Positions 10,023 through 19,463 of a stretch of 42,347 nucleotides of DNA are shown here, one piece after another. The translations under genes were made by a program, and so were the position numbers. The notes under the pieces are model-generated. The model was not told where the DNA came from, did no database searches, and saw only the letters and a list, made by a program, of their open reading frames with translations. The DNA comes from an uncultured Clostridia bacterium (GTDB lineage Bacteria; Bacillota; Clostridia; TANB77; CAG-508), in NCBI GenBank assembly GCA_947623945.1, contig CANQHU010000015.1, positions 1-42,347 of the forward strand. The letters are read 5' to 3'. Within the stretch, counting starts at the first letter, position 1, and each line of letters opens with the position of its first letter.

Positions 10023-10026
<4 letters not shown>

Positions 10027-10868
10027 TTTATTTCCTCCCACATATTAAATAGCATATTATCAATACACATATCGTAATTTGCATTTTGATTTAATCTTTT
10101 TTTAGTGTTTTCCACAATTTGTATACAATTTGTGTATAATGAGTTCTCTTTTGCCTTTTCTAGTAATAATATATTCATATATTCTAATATTTCATATATT
10201 TCTTCTTTTGAACTATATAATATTTTTGATAGTTTTATAATTTCTATAAGATCCTTTTTTTCTAAATTTTCTATTATTTGTATTATTTCAGTATATTGAT
10301 TTTGCTTGTCTTTTAATGCAATTGCTTTCCCAATACTTCCTTGGCACATTGATAAATACTCTTTTGTTATGTCGTTCATTTTGTAATTTAATTGCATATA
10401 TTCTTTTATTTTTTCTTCTTCAATTGGTTTAAATCGAAGTATCATGCATCTGGATTTTATTGTAGCTAGAAATGCACTTTCATTTGTGCCAATTAAGATT
10501 ATTGTTGCATATTCTGGTGGTTCTTCTAATGTTTTTAGTAAACAATTTTGTGCTTCTGTAGTCATTGTTTCTGCATCATCTATAATACAAACTTTTTTAC
10601 TTGATAAAATAGGTTTTTCTTGTATCTTTTTTTGTAACCATCTAATTTGTTCTATTTTAATACTATTTCCATCTGGTTCTATACTAATTAGGTCGGGATG
10701 ATTTTCTCTTTCTTCATTTAATATTTGTTTTACAAGTTCATTTGCTAAAAGTTTTTTTCCTACTCCTTCTATCCCTACAAATAAATAACTATGGGATAAT
10801 GTTTCGTTTTTTATTGAATTTGATAATATTTCTTTTATTGAATCATTTCCAATTATTTTTTCAAACAT
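10023..10868 (-). CDS. holB: DNA polymerase III delta-prime subunit
   Basis: 281 residues. Clamp-loader AAA+ protein: the P-loop GIEGVGKK is near residue 33, KVCIIDDAETMTTEAQNCLLKTLEEPPE is the Walker B and sensor region, and TIKSRCMILRF is the SRC motif. It loads the sliding clamp as part of the DnaX complex. Its stop overlaps the ricT start. The family Zn-finger cysteines between Walker A and B are absent here, as in some delta-prime proteins. Confidence 0.9.
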
Positions 10869-10882
10869 CCTTTTACCTCAAT

Positions 10883-11521
10883 CTAATCTACACTTCCCCA
10901 TTTATTAAGTGGCCAAATTCTAATTGCAACTGTGCTTTCTATTTTTTCTAATGGGATACATCCAAATTCCCTACAATCTGTGCTTTGGGTTCTATTATCA
11001 CCCATTGCAAATACACAATTTTCAGGAACAGTAAAATTATTAAAGCCTGGATTTTTGCTTTCTGTTAAAACTCCTTCTTGTAAATATGGCTCTTCTAATT
11101 CTTCTCCACTAATATATACTTTTCCTTCTTTTATTTCAACATAGTCACCTGGAACGGCAATTACTCTTTTTATATAACTTTTTTTGCCAATTTCTAGGAA
11201 GTTGTTTACAAACCATCCAAATGCTGATCTTTCATTGTATTTTGCTATTGGGTTATCTAAATCTATTTCATCTTCTGAACCTAAATATCCTGTTTTATCT
11301 GGTGCTTCAAATGTGATAATTTGACCTCTCTTAGGAATAGTATGAGTTGTTCTAGTCCATCTGTTTAGCCATAACCTTTCATCTTGTATTAATGTTGGAT
11401 ACATTGACCTCATTTGTACAATTGTAGGTGTTCCAATAAAATAACGAAATAACATTGCAAGTACCAAAGCAATTATAATGCAATATACCCATTCTAATAT
11501 TTCTTTTGCTCTTTCACTCAC
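10883..11521 (-). CDS. lepB: Signal peptidase I
   Basis: 212 residues. One N-terminal membrane helix (about residues 10-30) is followed by MRSMYPTL with the catalytic Ser, YIKRVIAVPGD with the catalytic Lys, and MGDNRTQSTDCREFG (box E, with Cys where Ser is usual). It cleaves secretory signal peptides outside the membrane. Start is GTG at 11521 with AAGGAGA eight bases upstream. It lies between holB and the kinase gene on the same strand. Confidence 0.93.
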   Translation of the reverse strand: MSERAKEILEWVYCIIIALVLAMLFRYFIGTPTIVQMRSMYPTLIQDERLWLNRWTRTTHTIPKRGQIITFEAPDKTGYLGSEDEIDLDNPIAKYNERSAFGWFVNNFLEIGKKSYIKRVIAVPGDYVEIKEGKVYISGEELEEPYLQEGVLTESKNPGFNNFTVPENCVFAMGDNRTQSTDCREFGCIPLEKIESTVAIRIWPLNKWGSVD

Positions 11522-11601
11522 TTTAAATCTCTCCTTCTTGCGTTTATGCTTTTACTATTATACATTATTTTTTCTAACTTATCAATGAAAAATAAGATTT
11601 T

Positions 11602-13024
11602 TTATTGTTTTGTTGGAATTCTAATTACTACTTCTGTACCTTGTCCAACAACACTTTTTATATCAATACTTCCACCATTTTTGTCTAATATTTCTTTTGC
11701 AATAGAAAGTCCGAAGTCCTGTTCCTCCCATTTCTCTTGTACGTGCTTTATCTACTCTATAAAATCTTTCGAAAATTCTATTTAAGTCTTCTTCTGGAAT
11801 TCCAATTCCATTATCAAATACTTTAATGTAAGCATCGTTGTAAACAAAACCTACATAAATTTTAATTTCTCCACCATCTTTTGTGTATTTTATACTATTT
11901 GTTAAAATATTTAATACTACTCTTTCAATATCGTATTTGTCAGCATATACTGGTGGTACATCTGCTGTTACAAAACAGTCTACTTTGTGATTTTTCTTTT
12001 TAATTTCTATTGCTAGTTTGTCTTGGCATTTTTTTACTAAATCGCCTAAGTCAAAAGTTTCTTTTTGTATATTTTTGTTTTTATTATCATACCTAGATAA
12101 AGTTAATAAATCTGTTACTAATTTTGCCATACGCCTTGCTTCTGTTGCAATTACATTTAAAAATTTCTCTTGAGTTTCTTTATCATATTCTCCTTCTAAT
12201 AATGTGTCTGCATATCCCATAATAGAAGTAATTGGTGTTTTTAATTCATGTGATACATCTGCAACAAATTCTTTTTGCATATTGTCTAATTTTACATGTT
12301 CTGTAATGTCTTGTATTACTGCAATAACTCCATCTGGCCTATCTGCTTCATTTCTAAAAGGCGCAAAAAATACGTTCATAAACTTGTCTTCTACTTGAAT
12401 TCTTTGTTCTGTTGATGTCCAGTTTTCCAAATAAATTATTTTTTCCATATTTATATTTAATTTGAATTTTGCAAAAATGTCATCAAATGTACTATCTTCT
12501 GGCCCAATACTTAAGAATTTTTTGGCAGCAGGATTGATTAAAATAATTTGTCCTTTCATATTAAATGCAATAATTCCATCTGTCATATGAAGTAAAATTG
12601 TTTCTATTTGGTTTTTCTGGGTTGATACTTCACTTAGTTTTTCTTTTAATTCTGTTGTCATAATTCCTAATACGTTTTCTAAATTTTTTGCTTCACTTTT
12701 TTTACCTTTTTTTAATTTTTCTGGTGCTTCTTCTCCTGTAATTTTTTCAGCACTTTTTATTAATTTATTAATTGGATAAATAATAAATTGAGATAAAAAT
12801 ATGGCTACTAAAATTCCAACAAGTGTAAATGAAACTCCTGCAATTGCTAATACCCAAATTGTTTTTTCTTGTAGTTCTTGCAAATTTAAATCTTGTCCTG
12901 CTTGTAATTGTAAATCTAAATTATGTAGTGAAATAAGGAAAAAAGCTCCTATTCCACTAATTATAATTATACCTACTAAAAACAAAACTAATATAATTTT
13001 GTTAAATTGTATTTTTTTAAGCAT
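11602..13024 (-). CDS. WalK/PhoR-type sensor histidine kinase; one CGG +1 frameshift
   Basis: About 473 residues after correction. Two membrane helices (about 9-30 and 52-72) enclose a short extracellular loop, followed by HAMP, a PAS domain (HMTDGIIAFNMKGQIILINPAAKKFL), the HisKA box FVADVSHELKTPITSIMGYA with phospho-acceptor His, and HATPase (N box NILTNSIKYTKDGG, G1 DNGIGIPEEDLNRIFERFYRVD). The zero frame breaks in the G2 box at CGG 11711-11713: GGTGL-CGG. Skipping C gives GGTGLGLSIAKEILDKNGGSIDIKS and a stop at 11602, exactly the family ending. No response regulator lies next to it. Confidence 0.88.
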
Positions 13025-13034
13025 TTTATTACCT

Positions 13035-14150
13035 CTATTTTACTAATTTTTCTATTTCTTTATAAATTTTTTCTTCCGCATCTTTTGTAGAAATTTTTAA
13101 AGCATTTTCTCCCATTTTTTTCATTTCTGTTGGGTTTAATATAATTTCTTCTATTGTTTTGTTCAATTTTTCTCCTGTTAATTCATCATTTAATATTATT
13201 TTAGCTGCTCCAACATTTTCTAATACTTTTGCATTGTGATATTGATGGTCATGACTTACATTTGGGAGAGGAATTAAAATTGATGGCTTCCCAAGGTTTG
13301 TAATTTCAGTTACTGTCATTGCACCTGCTCTTCCTATTGCAACATCTACTACATTTAATACTTCTTCCATATTATATATATATGGTTCAATTTTCATGTT
13401 ACTAATATTTCTTATATTAATTTGATATTTTTCTAATTCTTCTTTTATTATATCAAACTGTTTTGGACCTGTTGCCCAAACTATTTGATAATTTTTATTT
13501 TTTCCGTTTTTTATAATTTCAATAATTGCTTCGTTAATTTTCTGTGCTCCTTGGCTTCCACCTGATACTAAAATAATTGGCTTTATTTCACTTAAGCCCA
13601 TTTTTTTAATAATTGCACTTTTTTCTTGCATTCCATAATTTTGTTTTTTTATTTTTACAGGTGTACCTGTATAAACTATGTTTTTGGCTTTTTTTATTTC
13701 ATTTTTAGTATCCTCAAAAGAAACTAAAACTGTATCTGTTTTTTTGGCAAGCGTTTTAACTGCCAATCCAGGAAAACTATTGCTTTCATGAAGCATTGTT
13801 GGAATTTTTAATTTGCTTGCTGCTGTAATTACTGCCCCACATATATATCCACCTGTGCCAATTACAATATCTGGTTTGAATTCTTTTACTAGTTTTTCTG
13901 CTTCTTTATATCCTTTTAAGGTTAAATACAATTTTTTTATTGTATCAAGGGAAATTTTTTTACTCAATCCATATGCATTTATAGTTTTTAATTCATACCC
14001 AGCGCGTGGAACTAAGTCATTTTCTAAGCCTCTTGTTGTTCCAATAAAAATAATTTTAGAATCTTTTTGTTCTTTTTTTATTTTATTTGCAATTGCAATT
14101 CCTGGATTGATATGTCCAGCTGTTCCAGCTGCTGCTATAATTACTCTCAT
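13035..14150 (-). CDS. murG: UDP-N-acetylglucosamine transferase MurG
   Basis: 371 residues. Makes lipid II from lipid I at the inner membrane face. MRVIIAAAGTAGHINPGIAIA is the N-terminal glycine loop (GTAGHINP for GGTGGHxxP), VIGTGGYICGAV the acceptor region, and GRAGAMTVTEITNLGKPSILIPLP the UDP-GlcNAc site. The ATG at 14150 is chosen because AGGAGG stands seven bases upstream; the longer reading would start inside the inverted repeat at 14165-14237. Confidence 0.94.
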   Translation of the reverse strand: MRVIIAAAGTAGHINPGIAIANKIKKEQKDSKIIFIGTTRGLENDLVPRAGYELKTINAYGLSKKISLDTIKKLYLTLKGYKEAEKLVKEFKPDIVIGTGGYICGAVITAASKLKIPTMLHESNSFPGLAVKTLAKKTDTVLVSFEDTKNEIKKAKNIVYTGTPVKIKKQNYGMQEKSAIIKKMGLSEIKPIILVSGGSQGAQKINEAIIEIIKNGKNKNYQIVWATGPKQFDIIKEELEKYQINIRNISNMKIEPYIYNMEEVLNVVDVAIGRAGAMTVTEITNLGKPSILIPLPNVSHDHQYHNAKVLENVGAAKIILNDELTGEKLNKTIEEIILNPTEMKKMGENALKISTKDAEEKIYKEIEKLVK

Positions 14151-14164
14151 ATATTTACCTCCTT

Positions 14165-14237
14165 GGTGTTTTTTGGGACGGGGCAAAAAATCACCCTTTA
14201 TCCTTGGGTGTTTTTTTGCCCCGTCCCAAAAAACACC
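14165..14237. repeat. Long inverted repeat between ftsW and murG
   Basis: Two 32-base arms (14165-14196 and 14206-14237) are nearly perfect complements around a 9-base loop; the core reads TTTTGGGACGGGGCAAAAAA. Its last bases form the ftsW stop codon. It is GC-richer than its surroundings and resembles a REP-type mobile palindrome; a transcription attenuator between ftsW and murG is also possible. Confidence 0.8.
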
Positions 14238-15374
14238 TAAGTTTTCGCTCCTGCTCTAGATATGTTTAGCAGAATTCCCATCTCACATAATAGAATAAAC
14301 AGAGCCGTTCCTCCGGTAACTAAAAAATGGTAATGGCATTCCTGTTGCTGGCATAGAAGATGTTACAACTGCTACATTTATTATTACTTGAATTGCAACT
14401 AATGAAGTTATTCCTACTGCTAGCAAACTTCCAAACATGTCTGGTGCCTTCATTGCAATTAATACTCCTCTCCATATAAATATGGCAAATAAAATTAACA
14501 CAATTGCGCATCCTATAAATCCTAATTCTTCTCCTAATATTGAGAAAATAAAGTCATTGTGTGGTTCTGGTATGTATAAAAATTTTTGCTTGCTTTCTCC
14601 TAGCCCTGCTCCAAATAATCCTCCGTGAACCTATTGCATATAAACTTTGTATAACTTGCCATCCCTCGTTTAATTTATCTTTCCAAGGATCTAAAAATGT
14701 TACTACTCTTTGTAAACGATATGGCTCTAAAATAACTAATCCAACAATTCCTGGAATTCCGTACTACCGCTCCTGTTGCTAAGAAATGCCAAAATTTGCA
14801 ACCTGCTACAATCATCATAATTGAGCAAATACCTATAATAACTATAGAGCTACTAAAGTGTGGTTCTAATAGTAAAAGTACAATAATTGGTACTAATGGA
14901 ATCATATGTAAAATAAAGCCTTTTCCATATTTTCCTAAATGATCTCTATTTTGGGTTAAGACACCTGCATAAAAAATAATCATTAATAATTTTACTATTT
15001 CAGATGGTTGAAATGATAATGTTTCTGTAATATAAATCCATCTTTTGGCTCCATTAACTGTTTTTCCTGCAACTAATACAATAACTAACAAGGCAACAGC
15101 AATAAGCCAAGCACGACCAAAAAATTTTTGATAAAATCTATAATCAATTTTAGATATAAATAACATTGCAATAATGCCAGCTACAGCAAAAAAGCATTGC
15201 TTTGCAAAGTAAGAATAACTATCTCCGGCTTTCTGCTAAAGCGGAAGGTGAACTTGCTGACAATACCATAACTAAACCGATTGCAAGTAACAGAAAAATA
15301 GTAATGATTAATGTAAAATCAATCGGATTATTTAAAAAACGTGAAAAATTTTTTTCTTTCTTCTTTTTTGCCAT
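14237..15374 (-). CDS. ftsW: FtsW-type SEDS peptidoglycan polymerase; four CGG +1 frameshifts
   Basis: About 377 residues when four single C bases are skipped. It starts MAKKKKEKNFSRFLNNPIDF with a membrane helix ending VMVLSASSPSA. Frameshift CGGs are at 15225-15227 (AES-GDSYSYFAKQ), 14759-14761 (GAVV-GIPGIVG), 14623-14625 (YAIGS-GGLFGAGLG) and 14313-14315 (PFFSY-GGTALFILL). Each is zero-frame after the previous correction, each restores a Gly, and the result contains the SEDS hallmarks GAKRWI, QPSEIVKL and MPLPFFSYGGTALF. SEDS polymerases build septal or sporulation peptidoglycan with class B PBPs such as the SpoVD proteins here. The standard code would leave only fragments. Confidence 0.9.
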
Positions 15375-15392
15375 CAATCTACCTTTCCTTTC

Positions 15393-16373
15393 TTATATTA
15401 CTTTCAATCCTAAAATACATAGTGCTAAAGTGATTAAGCTAAATACTATTACTACTTTGTTTTCTTTCCATCCAGATAATTCAAAATGATGATGTAGTGG
15501 TGCCATTTTGAAAAATCTTTTTCCTGTTTTTTTGTAATATGCTACCTGTATTATAACCGAAATAGTTTCTAATACTGGTATAAATGCGATTATAATTAAT
15601 AATATTGGCATTTTTAAGTATAAAGCCATTGCTGAAATAACTCCACCTAAAAATAATGAGCCTGTGTCTCCCATAAATACTTTTGCTGGGTGTAAGTTAA
15701 ACATTAAAAATCCTAATACTACACCAATTACTACACTTCCAAATACTAAAATTTCTTGCATTCCTGCCATCATTCCAATTATTGTTAGACATGTAATAAT
15801 AATTGCAGATACACTAGAAGAAAGTCCATCTATTCCATCTGTTAGGTTTATACTATTTGTTGCTCCTAAAATTACAAAAATGGCAAATGGAATATATAAA
15901 TAAATTGGTAATTCTAAATATGTTTTTAGAATTGGTATATAGGTTTCGGTTCCTATATGCAAACCACTAATTAAGTAAATTACATAAAAGACAGATATAA
16001 TTAGAAGTCCAAGCATTTTATAACTTGGTTTTAATCCTTTTGTGTTTTTAAAAAATAATTTTGTAAAATCGTCTATAAAGCCTATTATTCCAAATCCTAT
16101 TGTTAAAATGAGCATTGGAATTAATCTATTTGCTGTTTCATTTTGTCCTTGATAACTTAAAAATATATATATTCCTGTTATTATGATAATTATCGAAATT
16201 ATCATAATAATTCCACCCATTGTTGGAGTTCCTTGTTTTTTTAAATGGGATTGTGGACCATCATCTCTTTCTATTTGTCCTACTTTTAATTTTTTCAATA
16301 TTGGTATAATTATAAAACTTAATATAACAGTTGTTATAAATGCTATAATTAACATTGTAATTTCTGTTTTCAT
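15393..16373 (-). CDS. mraY: Phospho-N-acetylmuramoyl-pentapeptide transferase MraY
   Basis: 326 residues with about ten membrane helices. Transfers phospho-MurNAc-pentapeptide to undecaprenyl phosphate to give lipid I. Visible motifs: QSHLKKQGTPTMGGIIM, GFIDDFTKL, NLTDGIDGLSS, FMGDTGSLFLGG and APLHHHFELSGWKE. It lies between murE and ftsW; murF and murD, which often sit here, are absent. It has no zero-frame CGG. Confidence 0.96.
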   Translation of the reverse strand: MKTEITMLIIAFITTVILSFIIIPILKKLKVGQIERDDGPQSHLKKQGTPTMGGIIMIISIIIIITGIYIFLSYQGQNETANRLIPMLILTIGFGIIGFIDDFTKLFFKNTKGLKPSYKMLGLLIISVFYVIYLISGLHIGTETYIPILKTYLELPIYLYIPFAIFVILGATNSINLTDGIDGLSSSVSAIIITCLTIIGMMAGMQEILVFGSVVIGVVLGFLMFNLHPAKVFMGDTGSLFLGGVISAMALYLKMPILLIIIAFIPVLETISVIIQVAYYKKTGKRFFKMAPLHHHFELSGWKENKVVIVFSLITLALCILGLKVI

Positions 16374-16396
16374 TGTACCAAACCTTTCTTATGTTT

Positions 16397-17864
16397 TCAT
16401 TCGTCCATAATTTCTTTTATTATTACTCTTTCATCATATGGATATTTTGTACCTTTTATATCTTGATATGTTTCATGTCCTTTTCCTGCAATAACGATAA
16501 TATCTCGTTTTGTAGCCATTTTGATAGCTTCTCTTATTGCATCTGTTCTGTTTACAATTACAGTATATTTTCCTTTTGTTCTTTTCATTCCTTCTTCAAT
16601 TTGTTTTGTTATTTCTTCTGGTTCTTCTGTTCTTGGATTGTCTGATGTAATAAATGTATAATCTGCAATTGTTCCTGATATTTCACCCATTATTGGTCTT
16701 TTTGTTTTGTCTCTATCTCCTCCACAGCCAAATACACAAATAAGTTTTCCTTTTGTATAAGATTTTACTGCTCTTAATATTCTTTCTAGGCTTTCTGGAG
16801 AATGTGCATAATCAATCATAATTGGTAATTCTTTTTTGTTGTCTACCATTTCTGATCTTCCAGGTACTCTTACTTCTAATAAAGCCTCTTTTACTGTTTC
16901 TGCATTTATTCCTAATTTTTGTGCTACGCAAATTGCTGCTAAACAATTATATACACTAAATCTTCCTGGTATACATACTTTAACTCTTTCATTTCTATCT
17001 GTTATTTTTACTTTAAAGTCAGCATAAGAGTTAGTAATTGTAATGTCTTTTGCTAATACGTTTGCAAAATTATCTATTCCGAAAGTAGTTATATTGCTTT
17101 CTGGAAATAGGCTTGGTATTTTTGCAGCATGCAAGTCATCTGCATTTACAATTCCTGTTTTACACATTTCAAATAATTTTAATTTTGAATTGAAATAGTC
17201 TTCCATATTTGGATGTTCTTTTTCACTAATATGATCTTGTGAAAAATTAGTAAATAATACAATATCAAAATTGCATCCATCAACTCTGTGTAATTTTAAA
17301 CTTTGTGATGATACTTCCATGACAACAACTTCTACTCCTTCTTCTACCATTTTTGCAAATTGTCTTTGTAATTCTAAACTTTCTGGTGTTGTCATACTGC
17401 TATCTTTTAATTTTTCTTCTCCTATATAGGTTGCAATTGTTCCGAATTAATCCTACTTTTTTTCCTGCTTTTTCTAAAATTTTTCTTATCATAAATGTTG
17501 TTGTTGTTTTTCCTTTTGTTCCTGTTACTCCAATTAATTTGAATTTTTTTGATGGATTTCCATAAAAGTTAGAAGAACATATTGCCATTGCTACTCTTGT
17601 GTCTTTTGCCATTATTATTGTAATACCATCTGGTATATTAAGTGATTTTAAATCACATCCTTCTTGCACCATAACAGCTGTCGCCCCGTTTTCAATTGCT
17701 TTTCCTACAAATTGATGCCCATCTATTTTAAATCCTGTTATTGCTATAAATAAATAATCTTTTTTTACTTTTTCTGAATTGTTTTCAATCTCTTTTATTT
17801 CTAAGTCTAAATCCCCTTTTGCCTTTAGTCCTTCTATTCCAACTAACATTTCTTTTAATTTCAT
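16397..17864 (-). CDS. murE: UDP-MurNAc-tripeptide synthetase MurE; one CGG +1 frameshift
   Basis: About 488 residues. Adds the third stem-peptide residue; DNPRTEEPEEI is the motif associated with meso-diaminopimelate. The ATP loop is GVTGTKGKTTT. CGG at 17442-17444 follows GLI; skipping C gives GTIATYIGEEKLKDSSMTTPESLELQ, the expected continuation, whereas the zero frame ends in RRRKIKR. Start MKLKEM (17864) is preferred because AAGGGATGG precedes it; an ATG at 17882 is also in frame. It follows pyrI after a terminator, in the same orientation. Confidence 0.92.
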
Positions 17865-17955
17865 TTTTATCCATCCCTTCAAATTAATAATTTATATCTA
17901 ATATTTTTCTACATTATATAACTAAATTGCTATTTTGTATAGATTTTTTCAAAAA

Positions 17956-17986
17956 AAAACTCCTAATATATATTATTAAGAGTTTT
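17956..17986 (-). terminator. Terminator after pyrI
   Basis: Thirteen-base arms AAAACTCCTAATA and TATTAAGAGTTTT (one mismatch) are followed on the minus strand by an A-to-T transition and T tract. It separates pyrBI from murE. Confidence 0.65.
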
Positions 17987-17999
17987 ATTTTTTATTCAA

Positions 18000-18416
18000 T
18001 TATTTTAGACTCATTTCACAATATTTACAACGATAAATTTGCTTTTCTTTATCTGTTAAAATAAAGATTTGGTCTAAATCTCTTTCAACAGATGTAATGC
18101 ATCTTGGATTTTGACATTTTGCAAGATTAACTATTTTTTCTGGTAAATCTATTTTTAGTTTTTTCTGTAACTTACCATCTTTTACTATATTAATTGTTGC
18201 ATTTGGTTCAATAAATCCAATTTTGTCAATGTCAACATCCATTTCTTTATCAATTTTTATAATGTCTTTTTTACCCATCTTTTGGCTTTTTGCATTTGTT
18301 ATTATAGCAACAGAACAGTCTAAATTTTTTAAGTTTAATGCTTCATATATTTCCATTCCCTTTTTTGCAGTAATATGATCTATGACTATTCCATTTTTTA
18401 TACTATCTATATTCAT
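18000..18416 (-). CDS. pyrI: Aspartate carbamoyltransferase regulatory subunit
   Basis: 138 residues. N-terminal allosteric nucleotide-binding domain (IKNGIVIDHITAKKGMEIYEAL) and C-terminal zinc domain with four cysteines (CQNPRC and CKYC) that contacts PyrB. It is encoded just downstream of pyrB, as in other PyrB-PyrI operons. It adjusts the first committed step of pyrimidine synthesis to nucleotide levels. Confidence 0.95.
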   Translation of the reverse strand: MNIDSIKNGIVIDHITAKKGMEIYEALNLKNLDCSVAIITNAKSQKMGKKDIIKIDKEMDVDIDKIGFIEPNATINIVKDGKLQKKLKIDLPEKIVNLAKCQNPRCITSVERDLDQIFILTDKEKQIYRCKYCEMSLK

Positions 18417-18453
18417 ATAAAATTCCTTCCCTTCTTCTTTTTACACATATAAA

Positions 18454-19368
18454 TTATTTGATTTCTAATAATTTTAAAATAAGTGCCATTCTAATATATT
18501 TTCCATATTCTGCTTGTTTAAAATAACATGCTCTTTTATCATCATCTACATCTGTTGATATTTCGTTTACTCTTGGTAATGGATGCATAATACATAAATC
18601 TTCTTTTGCTTTTTCTAATTTTTCTTTGTTTAAAATATAATAATCTTTTAGTCTTACATAATCATCTTCATTGAAAAATCTTTCTTTTTGTACTCTTGTC
18701 ATGTATAAAACATCTAATTTGTCCATATATTTTTCGATATCTGTTGTTTCACAATATTCTATATTGTTTTTCTCTAAAACATCTCTTTTTATGTATTCTG
18801 GCATCATTAATTCTTTTGGTGAGATTAAAATAAATTTAATATTTTTGTATCTTGACATTGCAGTAACTAAAGAATGTACTGTTCTTCCAAATTTTAAATC
18901 TCCACATAGACCAATTGTTAAATTGTCTAATCTTCCTTTTTCGCATTGTATTGTTAATAAATCTGTTAACGTTTGCGTTGGATGGTTGTGTCCTCCATCT
19001 CCTGCATTGATAATTGGTACAACTGATTTTAGTGATGCAACTAGTGGTGCTCCTTCTTTTGGATGTCTCATTGCTATGATGTCACTATATCCTCCTACTA
19101 TTCTTATAGTGTCTGATACACTTTCTCCTTTTGATGTAGAACTTGATGAGGCTTCTGAAAATCCTAATACTTGTCCTCCTAATGCAATCATTGCTGCTTC
19201 AAAGCTAAGTCTTGTTCTTGTACTTGGCTCAAAAAATAAAGTAGCTATTATTTTACCATCACATTTATGAGCATATTTCTCTTTGTTTGCAATGATATCT
19301 TTAGCTACTTTTATTAATTCATCGATTTCTTCTACTGATAAATCTTTAATATCAATTATGTGTTTCAT
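18454..19368 (-). CDS. pyrB: Aspartate carbamoyltransferase catalytic subunit
   Basis: 304 residues. Carbamoyl-phosphate binding motif [13 protein letters not shown], loop [12 protein letters not shown], and HPLPRVNEI near the end are all intact. Start [10 protein letters not shown] (19368) is chosen for its AAGGAG ribosome site; an upstream in-frame start would add 12 residues. It is co-transcribed with pyrI. The pair sits inside what is normally the spoVD-murE junction of the dcw cluster. Confidence 0.95.
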   Translation of the reverse strand: MKHIIDIKDLSVEEIDELIKVAKDIIANKEKYAHKCDGKIIATLFFEPSTRTRLSFEAAMIALGGQVLGFSEASSSSTSKGESVSDTIRIVGGYSDIIAMRHPKEGAPLVASLKSVVPIINAGDGGHNHPTQTLTDLLTIQCEKGRLDNLTIGLCGDLKFGRTVHSLVTAMSRYKNIKFILISPKELMMPEYIKRDVLEKNNIEYCETTDIEKYMDKLDVLYMTRVQKERFFNEDDYVRLKDYYILNKEKLEKAKEDLCIMHPLPRVNEISTDVDDDKRACYFKQAEYGKYIRMALILKLLEIK

Positions 19369-19463
19369 TTGACTTCTCCTTCTTTTTTTATATAGTTTTA
19401 TCAAAAAAAGAAGTATTTGTCAATTAAAAATTATAATTTATTCACAAAAAGTTCAAAATATAT

